NCBI GenBank assembly: GCA_013042125.1
Contig: JABDQS010000067.1
Location: forward strand, 1 to 18,922
Length of the DNA: 18,922 nt
From: Eudoraea sp.
GTDB lineage: Bacteria; Bacteroidota; Bacteroidia; Flavobacteriales; Flavobacteriaceae
Direction: 5' to 3'
Below are positions 18,201 through 18,922 of the stretch, piece by piece. Position 1 is the first letter of the stretch. Each line of letters starts with the position of its first letter. The translations under genes and the position numbers were made by a program. The notes beneath the pieces were generated by a model. That model made no database searches. It was not told the DNA's origin and saw nothing but the letters and a program-made list of their open reading frames with translations.

Positions 18201-18484
18201 CTTTTCTTAAATATGATTTTGATGGTGACGGGATAGAAGAAGTGTTGGCGGCAGGAAATTATTTTGGAGTGAAACCTTTTCACGGAAGACTTGGAGCTTT
18301 TGCCGGGGCTATGATAAAAGGGAAAAATAATGTAATTTTGGGCGACCAATTGGGATTAGATCTTGCACAAAGGTCTATTAGGCATCTCAATATCCTTACC
18401 GTACAAAACCAACCGTATTTATTGGCAACTTTTAACAACGAGAAAGTTCAATTGTACAAACTGCTAAACAAAAAAGACAAATGA
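15224..18484 (+). CDS. Large FG-GAP/VCBS repeat lipoprotein with central ASPIC/UnbV domain (paralog 3)
   Basis: The third paralog has 1,086 residues from ATG 15224. An upstream in-frame ATG at 15194 would add ten polar residues before the signal peptide, so the internal ATG is preferred; it overlaps the previous gene by 8 bp (ATGACTAA). The signal peptide ends in lipobox LLGC (Cys17) followed by GKTGGDLF, without an acidic export signal. Seven calcium-type motifs span about residues 65-471, an ASPIC/UnbV domain about 511-584 (FGIGTKI, TVRGFQAS, FGYGAQQ, RILWPDN), and seven more about 647-998. It is closer to paralog 1 than to paralog 2: both have SMGND-ADIN, LDMLPED, F-FNR--L-P before propeller 2, and GNWGLN in repeat 12. 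The stop overlaps the next gene's ATG by 4 bp. Function unknown; a surface-binding or scaffold role is inference. Confidence 0.88.
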   Translation: MTKTISFIGVFVLLLGCGKTGGDLFTNPPAKDTGISFSNDITETNDLNILDYLYFYNGGGVAIGDINGDDLPDIYFSGNQVKNKLYLNKGNLTFEDITEKAGVAGNSSWNTGTVMGDVNGDGLLDIYVCAVVGINGFNGYNELFINNGDQTFTESAAKYGLDFDTYSSNAAFLDFDLDGDLDLYLLNHAVHTQESFGKADLRYKRDFQTGDKLLRNDGGSFVEISEEAGIYGGINGYGLGVAISDFNQDGYPDIYVGNDFHEDDYYYLNNGDGTFTESLKTYFGHTTRFSMGNDVADINHDGWPDILSLDMLPEDEIVLKSSEGDDDFQIQKMRINQYGYHYQFTRNMLQVNRPGYGFEETALMSGIAATDWSWSALFADYNADGEQDIFISNGIPKRPNDLDFINFVSDDQIKKKIDNTKLVDQEALNMMPSGNIHNYVFQGTNSLNFIDRSADWIEKDTLVSGATAMGDLDNDGDLDLVTNNINSAATLYINQTNTGANYLKIKLKYPGKNTFGIGTKILSYHQGVLQFKEMFTVRGFQASSEPIIHFGYGAQQKVDSLRILWPDNTTQILKNVGVNQTLEILPQDNLPFSYPWLKNNKTILFEKVEDNMGIQFTHQEDPYVDFNRQKLIPYEVSDRGPALAVGDINGDGADDLFFGSSKFQPSTFFIQTSDGFQEAFFPEVTVDSITEDVVSVIEDFNNDGQNDLFVGTGGADFFNEMPPLLDSYYLGSDSTFIKQALPGTFQNVSVLATSDYDMDGDMDLFVGNQMITNDFGKIPESFILRNTNGVFERIENVDLTNVGMLTDAIWDDYNGDGTADLVVVGEWMSPVFFKNVNGTLIKDNALEGTINGLWESLEAFDIDQDGDTDYLLGNWGLNTKFKASENTPMIMYYADFDKNGSTETIVATEKNGQYYPIEGLKGLADQLVSLRKKFTAYKDFAGKPIEEILDRQQIKEAKKYEINELRSGYLENDKGKFRFVPFGRQLQVAPIMSFLKYDFDGDGIEEVLAAGNYFGVKPFHGRLGAFAGAMIKGKNNVILGDQLGLDLAQRSIRHLNILTVQNQPYLLATFNNEKVQLYKLLNKKDK

Positions 18485-18922
18485 TGAAGAAGTCCCTTTT
18501 TTTAATGGTTTTGGTGATCCTCAGCTGTCAAAAAGAAGAAAAACCCATCTTGGTTACTCCGGAGCAATTACACAGCTCAATAGATAAAGTAACGGAGATC
18601 ATGATCCATGATATCTTTTCTCCTCCTGTGGCAAGTCGTATTTACGCCTATCCCAATATTGCAGCATATGAGATCATTAGTCTTAATGATGAAAGGTTTA
18701 CCTCCCTGGCGGGGCAAATCCATGAATTAACCCCTATTCCTTCTCCGGATGCCGCCAAACCGGTTAATAATGCGTTGGCGGCACTTGTCGCTCACATGGA
18801 TCTTAGCAGACGCTTGATTTTTAGTGAGGACAAAATGGAAGTTTTCAGGGATAGCCTGTATGCAATTTGGACCTCCCAAAATGAAGATGAATTTGAAGCA
18901 TCAAAGGAGTACGGCCTTCAGG
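18481..18922 (+). CDS. Vanadium-dependent haloperoxidase / PAP2-like lipoprotein, N-terminal part (3' end outside window)
   Basis: The frame is open from ATG 18481 to the edge, giving 147 residues. The ATG sits in the ATGA overlap with paralog 3. The signal peptide has lipobox ILSC (Cys16), followed by QKEEK, a near-exact fit to the Bacteroidota lipoprotein export signal (Lys at +2, acidic at +3 and +4), so a surface-exposed lipoprotein is predicted. The segment VTEIMIHDIFSPPVASRIYAY followed by PNIAAYEI resembles, from memory, the N-terminal helical region of flavobacterial proteins annotated as vanadium-dependent haloperoxidase (PAP2 superfamily). The catalytic Lys/Arg/His residues that bind vanadate or phosphate lie beyond the edge, so haloperoxidase cannot be told from acid phosphatase or an inactive relative. 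Position in the operon implies co-production with the three propeller lipoproteins. Confidence 0.72.
   Translation, partial: MMKKSLFLMVLVILSCQKEEKPILVTPEQLHSSIDKVTEIMIHDIFSPPVASRIYAYPNIAAYEIISLNDERFTSLAGQIHELTPIPSPDAAKPVNNALAALVAHMDLSRRLIFSEDKMEVFRDSLYAIWTSQNEDEFEASKEYGLQ

Noticed and set aside
8750..18250. Recurring GAT-GGN-GAT-like DNA stretches resembling a repeat array
   Set aside because: They follow the coding frame of the DxNxDG protein motifs at irregular 100-300 bp spacing with varied codons; not CRISPR, mobile or satellite DNA.

Overview
The window looks like chromosomal DNA from a marine-type member of the Bacteroidota, most likely family Flavobacteriaceae. The evidence is a SusC/SusD outer-membrane pair, a Bacteroidetes-type xylulokinase, very large FG-GAP/VCBS lipoproteins, almost no Shine-Dalgarno signals, and promoter-like TTTG / TAnnTTTG elements. 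Genus cannot be set from the sequence alone. There are no RNA genes, CRISPR arrays, insertion sequences or phage genes, and every gap between genes is under 200 bp.

Layout. (1) Positions 1-3707 hold the C-terminal two thirds of a SusC-like TonB-dependent transporter and a complete SusD-like lipoprotein, closed by a strong intrinsic terminator at 3730-3757. (2) Positions 3856-6664 hold xylB and xylA (xylulokinase, xylose isomerase), 10 bp apart. A perfect 17-bp palindrome fills the spacer of their predicted promoter. (3) Positions 6727-8379, on the minus strand and convergent with xylBA, encode a vSGLT-like sodium/sugar symporter; a hairpin between the two can terminate both. (4) From 8561 to the right edge is a tightly coupled plus-strand operon. 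It has three paralogous lipoproteins of about 1,100 residues whose reading frames overlap by 4 and 8 bp, then the start of a fourth lipoprotein overlapping by 4 bp. The fourth resembles the vanadium-dependent haloperoxidase / PAP2 family and runs off the edge.

How the genes may work together. Regions 1-3 read as a pentose module: glycan or oligosaccharide uptake across the outer membrane (SusCD), sodium-driven sugar uptake across the inner membrane, isomerisation of D-xylose to D-xylulose and its phosphorylation. No glycoside hydrolase is visible, so the polymer substrate is unknown. The terminator means SusCD need not share regulation with xylBA.

The least explained part is the final operon. 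Each large lipoprotein has the same reconstructed plan: lipobox, seven calcium-type FG-GAP motifs, an ASPIC/UnbV domain, then seven more motifs, which suggests two seven-bladed beta-propellers separated by an ASPIC/UnbV domain. Three diverged copies translated in a chain with a haloperoxidase-like lipoprotein suggest a cell-envelope complex of unknown function. That last step is inference.
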